NCBI GenBank assembly: GCA_003669575.1
Contig: QWOR01000207.1
Coordinates: 1-13,191, forward strand
Direction: 5' to 3'
Source of the DNA: Planctomycetota bacterium
GTDB lineage: Bacteria > Planctomycetota > Planctomycetia > Planctomycetales > Planctomycetaceae
Length of the DNA: 13,191 nt
Position numbers and translations under genes: made by a program. Shown piece by piece: positions 6,867-13,191 of this stretch; within the stretch, counting starts at the first letter, position 1, and every line of letters begins with the position of its first letter. The notes beneath the pieces are model-generated. The model worked only from the letters and a program-made list of their open reading frames with translations, did not search any database and had not been told where the DNA came from.

Positions 6867-8426
6867 TTAGAGTTCGGCTGAACCCCAGGCCTTGATGCGT
6901 TCGAGTCGAGTCAGAAAGACACTCATCACGCGATGGTAGAGATCGTCTCTCAGGACCTCGTCTTCCACGCCCGCATCAATATTCGGGTTGTCATTGATCT
7001 CAATGATGTGGAAGTTGCCACCGGACTGTTTGATATCGACGCCGTACAGTCCGTCGCCGATCAGATTGGCCGCCTTCATGGCGATGTTGACCGCCTTGCG
7101 AGGAGCCATCTCAACAGCCATGGTGTCGAAGCCGCCGAACCGGTCATCGCCATGCTTCTCCTGCTGAATGACCTGCCAGTGGCCGGGAGCCATGTGGTAC
7201 TTGCAGGCGAAGAGCGGTCGCCGGTCAATCATGCTGATCCGCCAGTCGAAGTCGGTCAGCATGAACTCCTGAGCGACCAGTAGTTCGGACTCTTCAAAGA
7301 ACTCCGGGAGCCGGGCATGGAGTTCCTCTGCGGTGTTGATCTTCACGACTCCGCGGGAGAACGAGCTGTCGGGCTTCTTGATCACGATCGGAAAGCCGAG
7401 TTGGTGGATGGCATCATCGACGTTGTCTTCGTGCAGCACCACGGTCTTGGGGGTTGGCAGGCCGTGGCGTTCGAGGAGTTCCGCCAGGAAGACCTTGTTG
7501 GTACAGCGGGCGATTGATTGTGGATCGTCCATCACGACCATGCCTTCGCTCGCTGCCTTGCGGGCGAAGCGATAGGTGTGGTCGTTGATCGAAGTCGTCT
7601 CGCGGATGAACAGTGAATCAAACTCGAGCAGGCGTCCGTAGTCGTCCTTCGTGATCAGCTCGCATTCGATGCCCATGTTCGCTCCGGCTTTGACGAACTT
7701 CTTCAGAGCCGCTTCGTTGGAGGGGGCGTTCTCTTTCTCTTCGGGATTCCAGAGGATCGCCATGTCATAGCGAGTGCGCGATTTGCGTGGACGGCTGACG
7801 GCCCGACCGGAGAAGTGCTTGAGGGCCGCTTCAGCCACGAACGGGCGGTCGACTTCGGGGACATCGCTACCCGAAATGGCCTTCACGCTGCGGATCTGCC
7901 ACTTCTTGAGCTTGGAGAACTTCACGCGCAGGAGCGGGGACTGGAAAAGATTGAACAGCTGGAGCGAGAGGCGGTCGTACTGCTTCTCGGAATTGCGACC
8001 GAAGTAGATGCTCAACTCGAAGTCATCGGTCTTTTCGTTCTGCAGGGACTGCTGCATCAGTTCGTCGAGGTCGTCCGAGACGAGTCGGACGAGAGATTGC
8101 GACCGGAGATCCTGGAGCGTTTGAATGCTGGGCAACGGTTTGTGGTTACGGGCCTCGGCCAGCAGGGAGACGTAGTACCCGGTGCTCTGGTAGCTGTAGG
8201 ACCGGCAGAGGTTCAGGACCTTGGCTCCGCGGAGATCGCTGTACTTTGGGCTGGTCAGGTAGTCCCAGGCGTCGACGACATCGACACCGGGGATGTCAAA
8301 CGGCCAGTCTTTGGGGGAGTTGGCGACAATCAGAGTCGGCATGCTGGTAGGCTTGGAAGAGGCAACGCGTCGAAGACTCGTTCCCTCGTGGGCGAGTGAA
8401 GGAACGGGCGAAGTCATCGCAATCAT
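6867..8426 (-). CDS. RLAN + RimK-like ATP-grasp ligase
   Basis: A 519-residue ATP-grasp amidoligase, twice the size of classical RimK. Residues about 30-185 (TLIVANSPKDWPFDIPGVDVV and onward) match the RimK-like ATP-grasp N-terminal (RLAN) domain. Residues about 215-300 form the pre-ATP-grasp region and 302-505 the ATP-grasp domain. Visible there are FPIVIKKPDSSFSRGVV (345-361, nucleotide-binding Lys), DWRISMIDRRPLFACKY (394-410), the DRFGGF loop (428-433), DGLYGVDIK (458-466) and the metal-binding IEINDNPNID (475-484). Such enzymes join an amino acid or peptide carboxylate to an amine through an acylphosphate, and RimK adds glutamate. The true acceptor is unknown here. Homologues usually start near Met29 (8342), so the Ser/Pro-rich first 28 residues may not be translated; no start has a clear RBS. 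The C39-like peptidase gene lies 61 bases upstream on the same strand. Confidence 0.9.
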   Translation of the reverse strand: MIAMTSPVPSLAHEGTSLRRVASSKPTSMPTLIVANSPKDWPFDIPGVDVVDAWDYLTSPKYSDLRGAKVLNLCRSYSYQSTGYYVSLLAEARNHKPLPSIQTLQDLRSQSLVRLVSDDLDELMQQSLQNEKTDDFELSIYFGRNSEKQYDRLSLQLFNLFQSPLLRVKFSKLKKWQIRSVKAISGSDVPEVDRPFVAEAALKHFSGRAVSRPRKSRTRYDMAILWNPEEKENAPSNEAALKKFVKAGANMGIECELITKDDYGRLLEFDSLFIRETTSINDHTYRFARKAASEGMVVMDDPQSIARCTNKVFLAELLERHGLPTPKTVVLHEDNVDDAIHQLGFPIVIKKPDSSFSRGVVKINTAEELHARLPEFFEESELLVAQEFMLTDFDWRISMIDRRPLFACKYHMAPGHWQVIQQEKHGDDRFGGFDTMAVEMAPRKAVNIAMKAANLIGDGLYGVDIKQSGGNFHIIEINDNPNIDAGVEDEVLRDDLYHRVMSVFLTRLERIKAWGSAEL

Positions 8427-8487
8427 GGGGAGTCCGCAGTGAAGAAATGGCCACGCGATTGTGGTCTATCGCATGGAGTGTGACGGC

Positions 8488-9222
8488 TCAAGATCTGATT
8501 TCCCGGTGAGCCAGGCCGCCCGAGGGTGGTCGAATCACTAACAAATTTCCGTCATAGGTCACGATGCCGAGCATGATCGCACACATTACGCGATCGAGAT
8601 CGACTTCGTATTTCTGTTCATTCTTGGCGAATGGGTTGGGTTGCAGGGGGTCAGCGACCAGCACGGTACGGCGGTCGGAGTCATAACCACACAGGACGAC
8701 AAAGTGCCCCTGAGGTTTCCCGGCGATGTCGTCCTGTTGTCCGTCGTCAAGTTCCCGGCGTTCGTTGTACAAGTAGGTCGAGCTGAGGCCGACCAGAATC
8801 GGACAGGAACGCTTGAGGTACCGGCGGATCAGGGCGGGAGTCATGTCCTCCATCCGGATCGAACCCCCGCGTTCGATGAATTCGAGGTAAGCCTGGCTGG
8901 CCATACGGAGCTTCGGCTTGGTTTTCGCCTGCATCTGGGCTCGCAAGCGATCGGCCAGTAGCGGTGCACCGGGGCGGAACCAGGACGGGTCGAACACGAT
9001 GAGATTGTACGTGTAGAGGATCGCCTCGTAGCCCTGGCTCAAGGCATAGTTGCCCAACAATACCGCCAATGTCCCACCATGTTCGAGTGAGGGGACACCG
9101 TCGATCACCTCCGCCAGTGTTTGCTGGGCACCGTGATACGCCAGGACGGCGTGCAGACACGTCGGCCCACAAGTCGTGTTGTTGGGCTGAGCGCTGATCT
9201 CGAAGTGGAGTCGGCTTTCCAT
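8488..9222 (-). CDS. Papain-like / C39-like cysteine peptidase (DUF3335-type)
   Basis: A 244-residue cytosolic peptidase-like protein. The papain-type catalytic set is complete: oxyanion Gln12 and nucleophile Cys18 in QPNNTTCGPTC, His173 in GHFVVLCGYD, and Asp191 in VADPLQPNP. The pattern matches bacteriocin-type C39 and related peptidase folds that cleave after double glycine or similar leaders, but here there is no ABC transporter domain and no membrane segment. In related systems the peptidase is reported to be fused to a GNAT acetyltransferase and encoded next to an RLAN/RimK enzyme. This copy has no GNAT portion. The ATG at 9222 is the only usable start, because an in-frame TAG lies just upstream. 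It heads a likely operon with the RimK-like gene. Substrate unknown: it may trim a peptide that the ligase builds or modifies. Confidence 0.85.
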   Translation of the reverse strand: MESRLHFEISAQPNNTTCGPTCLHAVLAYHGAQQTLAEVIDGVPSLEHGGTLAVLLGNYALSQGYEAILYTYNLIVFDPSWFRPGAPLLADRLRAQMQAKTKPKLRMASQAYLEFIERGGSIRMEDMTPALIRRYLKRSCPILVGLSSTYLYNERRELDDGQQDDIAGKPQGHFVVLCGYDSDRRTVLVADPLQPNPFAKNEQKYEVDLDRVMCAIMLGIVTYDGNLLVIRPPSGGLAHREIRS

Positions 9223-9530
9223 GACTCCATGCTAGGCAGCAGTCTGTGTTCCAGACAGACGAGGTCATGATCACAGCTTGATATGGCGATGAAACGGCAG
9301 TTTCCGCCGGGCTGCGTTGTGGAGGGGGCCTCGATCAGGTGACACGAGGGCACATCCGAGCGTCTTCGCTAGATTACCAAGTTTCGCAGGATTCGCTGAC
9401 CTTATTGCCATCTCTGATACACGCGATTCGTTCCGAACTGTCGCTACAGTCCTCCCCCTCAACTGGTCGACATATGGAAGACATCGTTCCCGCGCGCTGG
9501 GCGATCGCAGGTTACCTGGAGGCTTGGTTC
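9223..9530. promoter_or_regulatory. Divergent intergenic region between C39-like peptidase and parB
   Basis: A 308-base gap between divergent genes. The parB frame is open back to GTG/ATG-type codons near 9339, but the RBS and protein start argue against using them. Two small inverted repeats are present: GTCTG-5-CAGAC (9242-9256) in the peptidase leader and ACTGT-4-ACAGT (9437-9450) upstream of parB. No convincing -35/-10 pair, no riboswitch and no copy of the canonical parS palindrome were seen. Its role as promoter space is inferred from position only. Confidence 0.4.
9518..9522 (+). promoter_or_regulatory. Strong ribosome binding site of parB
   Basis: GGAGG lies 8 bases upstream of ATG 9531. 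This fixes the start and excludes the 64-residue N-terminal extension that the open frame would otherwise allow. Confidence 0.8.
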
Positions 9531-10655
9531 ATGTCTGATGTTTCTGCCAATGATGTTCCCCGTCGTCGTCTCGGTCGCGGGTTGAGTGCCATGCTGGGAT
9601 CAGGCCCCGCGTTTTCGGAGTCGGAGCCCCAAGCAGCCGAGCTGCGGAACATTCCGGTTCAAGAGATCACGCGGAACCCATTTCAACCGCGTAAGGACTT
9701 TAACCAAGACGAGTTGAATGAGCTCTCGGACAGTATTCGCGAGCATGGCATCCTGCAGCCGATCCTGGTTCGCGAGTTTGAAGGCTCATACCAGCTGATC
9801 GCCGGCGAGCGTCGCTGGCTGGCTTCGCAGCGTGCCGGTCTGACTCTCATTCCGTGTCGCGTCGTGGATGTCATCGATCAGACGGCATTTGACTACGCGT
9901 TGGAAGAGAACCTGAAGCGTAAAGACCTGACCGATGTGGAGAAGGCACTGGCGTTTCGCCGGTACATCGATCACTTCGGCTGCTCAATCGAGGAACTGGG
10001 CAAGCAGTTGAGCATGAGCCGCTCCGCAGTGAGTAACATCCTGCGGCTGCTTGATCTGTGCGAGCCAGTCCGGAACGCGTTGTCGACTGGAAAGATCAGC
10101 TCGGGACACGCCAGGGCACTACTGCCGCTGACTGAAGCGGATCAATTGGCGTTCTGTGGCCGCATCCAGGCAGAACAGCTGTCTGTCCGTCAGACCGAAG
10201 CTGCTGTCCGTCAGATCCTGGGGCGGGAGAAGCCTCAGGCTGTTGTGGAACCGGCTCCAGTGGAAATGACTCAGGCTCCGCAGGCTGAACATGTCGGAGA
10301 AGTGACTCAATATTGCGAGCCTGGGACTTGTGATCAGGGGCAAACTCATTATGAACAGCCTCACCATGACCAAGGTTTCCACGACCAGGGACAAGGGGGA
10401 TTCGAGCAGCCAGTCAGCCAAGAACAGTGTGGTGTCCCAGCGGAGGATCCACACGTACTGTCCATGGATCAGGCCCGCATGGATAATGAGCGGACGCCAC
10501 ATCTGGCATCGCTGGAAGAGCAGCTGCGAAACCTGTTGGGGACCGCAGTTCAGATCACTCTGACCTCCAAGGACTGCGGGACGATTTCGATACCGTTCTC
10601 CAGTAACGAGGAATTCGAGCGGATCCTGCGTTCTCTGCACCGGGCTGCGGCATAG
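9531..10655 (+). CDS. parB: ParB-family chromosome partitioning protein
   Basis: A 374-residue CTP-dependent DNA clamp that loads at parS sites and spreads, organising the origin region for segregation by ParA and for SMC loading. The ParA-contact start RRRLGRGLSAML is at 11-22. The ParB/sulfiredoxin-type domain spans about 41-130, with NPFQPRKDF (49-57), GERRWLA (92-98) and ENLKRKDLTDVEKA (126-139). The parS-reading helix-turn-helix region lies near 150-230 (LSMSRSAVSNILRLLDL). Residues about 250-310 form an unusual linker rich in Gln, His, Asp and Gly with repeated DQG. A C-terminal dimerisation domain follows (LEEQLRNLLGTAVQITL, 328-344, and onward). The CTP motif has Leu97 where GERRxRA normally has Arg. 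ATG 9531 is set by GGAGG. No parA is next to it in this window. A strong hairpin terminator follows. Confidence 0.93.
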   Translation: MSDVSANDVPRRRLGRGLSAMLGSGPAFSESEPQAAELRNIPVQEITRNPFQPRKDFNQDELNELSDSIREHGILQPILVREFEGSYQLIAGERRWLASQRAGLTLIPCRVVDVIDQTAFDYALEENLKRKDLTDVEKALAFRRYIDHFGCSIEELGKQLSMSRSAVSNILRLLDLCEPVRNALSTGKISSGHARALLPLTEADQLAFCGRIQAEQLSVRQTEAAVRQILGREKPQAVVEPAPVEMTQAPQAEHVGEVTQYCEPGTCDQGQTHYEQPHHDQGFHDQGQGGFEQPVSQEQCGVPAEDPHVLSMDQARMDNERTPHLASLEEQLRNLLGTAVQITLTSKDCGTISIPFSSNEEFERILRSLHRAAA

Positions 10656-10707
10656 GGCAAGCGGGGCGGCTGCCACCCCAAGACATGGAACCGATGTCGG
10701 AAAACAC

Positions 10708-10740
10708 AAACGGCGATGGTGAAACTCACCATCGCCGTTT
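10708..10740. terminator. Bidirectional hairpin terminator between parB and wzc-like gene
   Basis: A perfect 15-base-pair inverted repeat (left arm AAACGGCGATGGTGA, 3-base loop AAC) lies midway between the convergent stop codons at 10655 and 10795. The stem is GC-rich in the centre with A/T ends. On the plus strand it is followed by T-rich sequence (TTTCTCATTT); on the minus strand it runs into TTTGTGTTTT. It can serve as an intrinsic terminator for both genes. Confidence 0.85.
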
Positions 10741-10794
10741 CTCATTTCGGTGCTGCAACGTGCTGTCACTTACGCAGCGATCAGGGAGTGTCGG

Positions 10795-13017
10795 TTACCG
10801 TTTGTTGGGGGCCTCGGCGTAGTACTTGGAGGCCCGACCGCCAGCACCATAGACACCGTACTGGTAACCGTATCCACCGTGCTTGGTGGGATCGATCCCG
10901 TTGGCGATAAGTCCCAGAATATTTGCTCCCAGCGTCCGGAGAGTTTCAGCGGCGCGGACAGCCCCCATACGGGTTCGACCGTTCATGCGCACGACCAGAA
11001 TCACACCATCGACCAGTCGAGACAAAGTCGCCGAGTCAGTCACTGCCAGGACCGGCGGAGAGTCGATGATGATCCACTCATATCGATCCCGTAACATGTT
11101 GAGCAGACTCTCCATGCGGTCTGACATCAGGCGCTCACCCGGATCGATCGGACATTCACCTGACGAGAGAATGTCGAGTGTCGATCCTTCGAACGTGACA
11201 CTTTCGATGCATTCGTTGACGTCCAGAGAGACATCGCCTAACAGGTTCGAAAGTCCCATCTTGTTTTTCAGGCTGAACAGACGCTTTACCGTAGGTCGGC
11301 GCATGTCGGCATCGATCAGGAGTACCGACTTACCCGTCTGGGCCAAGGTCACAGCCAGATTTGACGACATTGTCGATTTGCCGTCACCGGGCTCAGGGCT
11401 TGTGAGCAGGACGATACGGTGCCCCTCGCCGCGCGTTGCAGCCATGAGGTAGGTACGCACCCCACGGAAGGCCTCCGCCGATTGGGATCGTGGTCGGTGG
11501 ATCGTGACGATGGCTGGGTCGATGGGGTTGGTCCGATCCCGTCGGCCAAGCTGGATCTGAGGACTGATTCCAACGATGGGAAGCCGGAGAGTCTGGCTGA
11601 TGTCGTCCGGGCTGCGAAAGCTTTTGTCCGCAGCTTCTACCAAGAGTCCAAGTAGCAATCCAACGGCAATACCTGCAACAGACCCGACGATGATGCACTT
11701 TTGGAAATTCGGTTCAACCTGATATCCCCGGGTCGCTGGCGCAAGCACTTGCGTTCGGTGGTAGCCAGCTTTCACCGCGAGATCGGCATCCTTGAACTGG
11801 CTCACGATGGCGTTAAAAGTGAGCTCGCTGCGAGCAATGTCATTGCGATATCGTTTGTCCTTGATCTGCAGATCGAGCTGTTCCTTCGCGATGCGCTGCT
11901 CCTCTTCAAACAGTGAGTTGAGTTGGAGCAGGCGTTCCTCTCCAGCTTTCTTCTGCTGATGCAGGGATTCGATATAAACCTGAAGGAAGTCCATCTTTTT
12001 GGCTGGAGGGGCGATCTGATCGCTTAATTCGTTGCTCAGGTATTTCCGTGTCATCTCGATACGTTTACGGATACTTCGGACCTTGGGGTGGTCTTCGCCG
12101 TGGTCCTGTAGGGCGAGTGCTTCCTCCAATTCGAGCTGAAATATCTCTCGGGTGAATTTTTGAGTGGGAGTTAACGACGTTTCAAGTCCATCACCCGACT
12201 TCTTCTTGTCGTTAAATGACTCCAGCATCAGCGTGATTGCCTCGCGGCTGCCTCCTCGTTCGAGTGCTTTCTGGATGGCGTCAATCTGAGACTGAATTTC
12301 AGTCTGGGCGATCATGACTTTAGATCGCTCAATCTCAATACCTGCCATACGGCTTTCGCTGAGGCTGGTGACATTTTCGCCGTTGTAGATCAAGCTCGAA
12401 CTCTTTCGAAACTCAGCGTATTCATCTTCACACTTTCTAAGAGTGGTCAACCACTCCTCTTTGGCATCCTTCAACAGGTTTGAAACCACCATTCCTTGGT
12501 CAGTGTAGGTCTCACGGAGGTTCTTGTCATAGCTGGCCACCACGGCATTGACGACCTTGGCGCAATCATCGGGGTCTGTTCCTTTGAATGAAATATCGAG
12601 GACTTGCCCATCCTCTACTGTGCGTTCAGCGTTCAGGCCATTCAGGATCGTCTGAGTGAGATTCGAGGCTCCCGACAGACTGGGCAGTTCTCGAAGCCGA
12701 CCGTCCGAAATTGCGGGACGGACCGTCAACTCGCTCATGATGGTTTGAATATCGCTCGCCAGTGGATCTGATCTGCCGTTGGGAGCCAACCCGTTCACCG
12801 TATTCACAGGCATTTCAGCTTGTTGCTTGGTGATCAATATCTGGGATGTGGCCTTGAAGACAACAGGTTGCCGCAGATAGTAGTAGTAGGCTGCTGTAGC
12901 ACCAATTGTGCCGAAGAAAAACCCCAGCCAAGCTCTCCGGCACAAGAAGCCCCAAAGGTCAAAACCTGCTTCTTCAGGTTCCACATTCGGGTTACTGGGG
13001 GGCACGAACTCCGACAT
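10795..13017 (-). CDS. Wzc-like polysaccharide co-polymerase / BY-type tyrosine autokinase
   Basis: A 740-residue inner-membrane protein that couples chain-length control of exopolysaccharide or capsule to a cytoplasmic tyrosine autokinase. Order: a first membrane segment at about 26-47; a periplasmic Wzz-type domain with long coiled-coil stretches (about 185-250 and 345-400); the GNVR-like APATRGYQVEPN segment (about 426-437); a second membrane segment at 441-460; the EAFRGVRTYL motif (515-524); Walker A SPEPGDGKST (540-549); Walker A' LLIDADMRRPT (566-576); Walker B IIIDSPP (649-655). A Tyr-rich tail (GGYGYQYGVYG ... KYY, six Tyr) is the expected autophosphorylation cluster. ATG 13017 is chosen because AAGGA lies 8 bases upstream and an ATG at 13098 would add 27 residues without an RBS. 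Kinase and chain-length regions are fused, as in proteobacterial Wzc. The polymerase, export and phosphatase genes are presumably outside the window. Confidence 0.93.
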   Translation of the reverse strand: MSEFVPPSNPNVEPEEAGFDLWGFLCRRAWLGFFFGTIGATAAYYYYLRQPVVFKATSQILITKQQAEMPVNTVNGLAPNGRSDPLASDIQTIMSELTVRPAISDGRLRELPSLSGASNLTQTILNGLNAERTVEDGQVLDISFKGTDPDDCAKVVNAVVASYDKNLRETYTDQGMVVSNLLKDAKEEWLTTLRKCEDEYAEFRKSSSLIYNGENVTSLSESRMAGIEIERSKVMIAQTEIQSQIDAIQKALERGGSREAITLMLESFNDKKKSGDGLETSLTPTQKFTREIFQLELEEALALQDHGEDHPKVRSIRKRIEMTRKYLSNELSDQIAPPAKKMDFLQVYIESLHQQKKAGEERLLQLNSLFEEEQRIAKEQLDLQIKDKRYRNDIARSELTFNAIVSQFKDADLAVKAGYHRTQVLAPATRGYQVEPNFQKCIIVGSVAGIAVGLLLGLLVEAADKSFRSPDDISQTLRLPIVGISPQIQLGRRDRTNPIDPAIVTIHRPRSQSAEAFRGVRTYLMAATRGEGHRIVLLTSPEPGDGKSTMSSNLAVTLAQTGKSVLLIDADMRRPTVKRLFSLKNKMGLSNLLGDVSLDVNECIESVTFEGSTLDILSSGECPIDPGERLMSDRMESLLNMLRDRYEWIIIDSPPVLAVTDSATLSRLVDGVILVVRMNGRTRMGAVRAAETLRTLGANILGLIANGIDPTKHGGYGYQYGVYGAGGRASKYYAEAPNKR

Positions 13018-13191
13018 GTTCTCGTTCCTTGGCGTGGCCTTGGAAAGCGTAACGCCTTGCCGCCACAATTGTAACACAGACAATGGCCAGAATGACACAC
13101 CATTGCCATTCGTGTCCGTAGATCATCATATAGTATAGAAGTTTTGCCCATTCCGTGAGAACGTCATTTCTTCCGCGACGAGTCGTCCACC
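12992..13191 (-). CDS. Possible 3' end of a membrane protein gene, or a short leader ORF (partial)
   Basis: On the minus strand one frame is open from the window edge (13189) to a TAA at 12994-12992, giving 65 residues. It contains a hydrophobic segment (WCVILAIVCVTIVAARRY) followed by a basic tail ending in GVRAPQ, an arrangement common at the C-termini of inner-membrane proteins. It overlaps the first 26 bases of the wzc-like gene in another frame. It may be the tail of an upstream polysaccharide-assembly membrane protein cut by the window edge, or a 45-residue ORF from ATG 13129, which lacks an RBS. A rival reading has an upstream gene ending at the window edge in another frame with a TGA near 13165. 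I cannot assign a family. Confidence 0.3.
   Translation of the reverse strand, partial: WTTRRGRNDVLTEWAKLLYYMMIYGHEWQWCVILAIVCVTIVAARRYAFQGHAKEREHVGVRAPQ
13026..13030 (-). promoter_or_regulatory. Ribosome binding site of the wzc-like gene
   Basis: AAGGA (minus strand) ends 8 bases before ATG 13017. It decides the start in favour of MSEFVPPSNPNV rather than the longer open frame from 13098. Confidence 0.7.
13132..13161 (-). promoter_or_regulatory. Candidate promoter of the wzc-like gene
   Basis: On the minus strand TTCTCA (13161-13156, four of six -35 positions) and TATACT (13137-13132, five of six -10 positions) are separated by 18 bases. Transcription would begin near 13125 and leave a leader of about 110 bases. 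It lies inside the open frame described at 12992-13191, so at most one of the two readings may be the main one. Confidence 0.4.

Noticed and set aside
7815..8399. 194-codon open frame on the plus strand
   Set aside because: It is opposite the RimK-like gene, whose conserved ATP-grasp motifs establish the minus strand as coding.
8747..9274. 175-codon open frame on the minus strand in another frame
   Set aside because: It is a frame-shifted reading of the C39-like peptidase gene with no recognisable motif.
9339..9530. N-terminal extension of ParB
   Set aside because: The frame is open, but GGAGG at 9518-9522 and the typical RRLGRGL start after ATG 9531 show that the extension is not coding.
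10716..10732. GTGAAACTCAC core resembling part of a parS site
   Set aside because: It is the tip of the terminator hairpin, and the arrangement differs from the parS palindrome.
10119..10769. 216-codon open frame on the minus strand
   Set aside because: It is antisense to parB and crosses the terminator hairpin.
12834..13151. Minus-strand frame with CHSGHC and CYNC, resembling a zinc ribbon
   Set aside because: It overlaps the well-supported wzc-like start and first membrane segment, and the Cys pattern has no continuation into a known finger.
1..13191. CRISPR array, tRNA, rRNA, insertion sequence or integrase
   Set aside because: No spaced direct repeats, cloverleaf, transposase motif or terminal inverted repeats were recognised.

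Overview
The window reads as chromosomal DNA of a Gram-negative (diderm) bacterium of moderately high GC. A lipid A kinase gene (lpxK), large secreted and cytosolic TPR proteins, a BY-kinase-type polysaccharide co-polymerase and an RLAN/RimK ATP-grasp enzyme next to a C39-like peptidase together suggest a member of the Planctomycetota. This is an inference from gene content and protein style, not from a marker gene. The window is gene-dense. I see no rRNA, tRNA, insertion sequence, phage gene or CRISPR array.

Layout. (1) 1-4128, plus strand: a DUF971 (GBBH-like N-terminal) zinc-site protein, then lpxK (ATGA overlap), then a large exported TPR protein; probably one transcript. (2) 4133-4879, minus strand: a LolD/MacB-type ABC ATPase with no permease beside it, convergent with the TPR gene. 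(3) 5080-6810, plus strand: a cytosolic protein with five TPRs, then a PhyH-type Fe(II)/2-oxoglutarate oxygenase. (4) 6867-9222, minus strand: an apparent two-gene operon in which a papain-like/C39-like cysteine peptidase precedes an RLAN + RimK ATP-grasp ligase. This is the most interesting unit, an amidoligase-peptidase pair with no proven product. (5) 9223-9530: a divergent regulatory gap. (6) 9531-10655, plus strand: parB with a strong RBS, an unusual Gln/His/Asp/Gly-rich linker and no parA nearby. (7) 10656-10794: a strong hairpin terminator between convergent genes. (8) 10795-13017, minus strand: a Wzc-like tyrosine autokinase for exopolysaccharide export, preceded by a promoter-like sequence and by an open frame with a membrane segment that runs off the window edge.

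How the genes fit together: several concern the envelope (lpxK, the exported TPR protein, the LolD-like ATPase, Wzc). The RimK/C39 pair probably makes or modifies a peptide or glutamylated product. ParB serves chromosome segregation. The start sites of parB, wzc and the exported TPR gene were moved to internal codons on the basis of ribosome binding sites and protein architecture.
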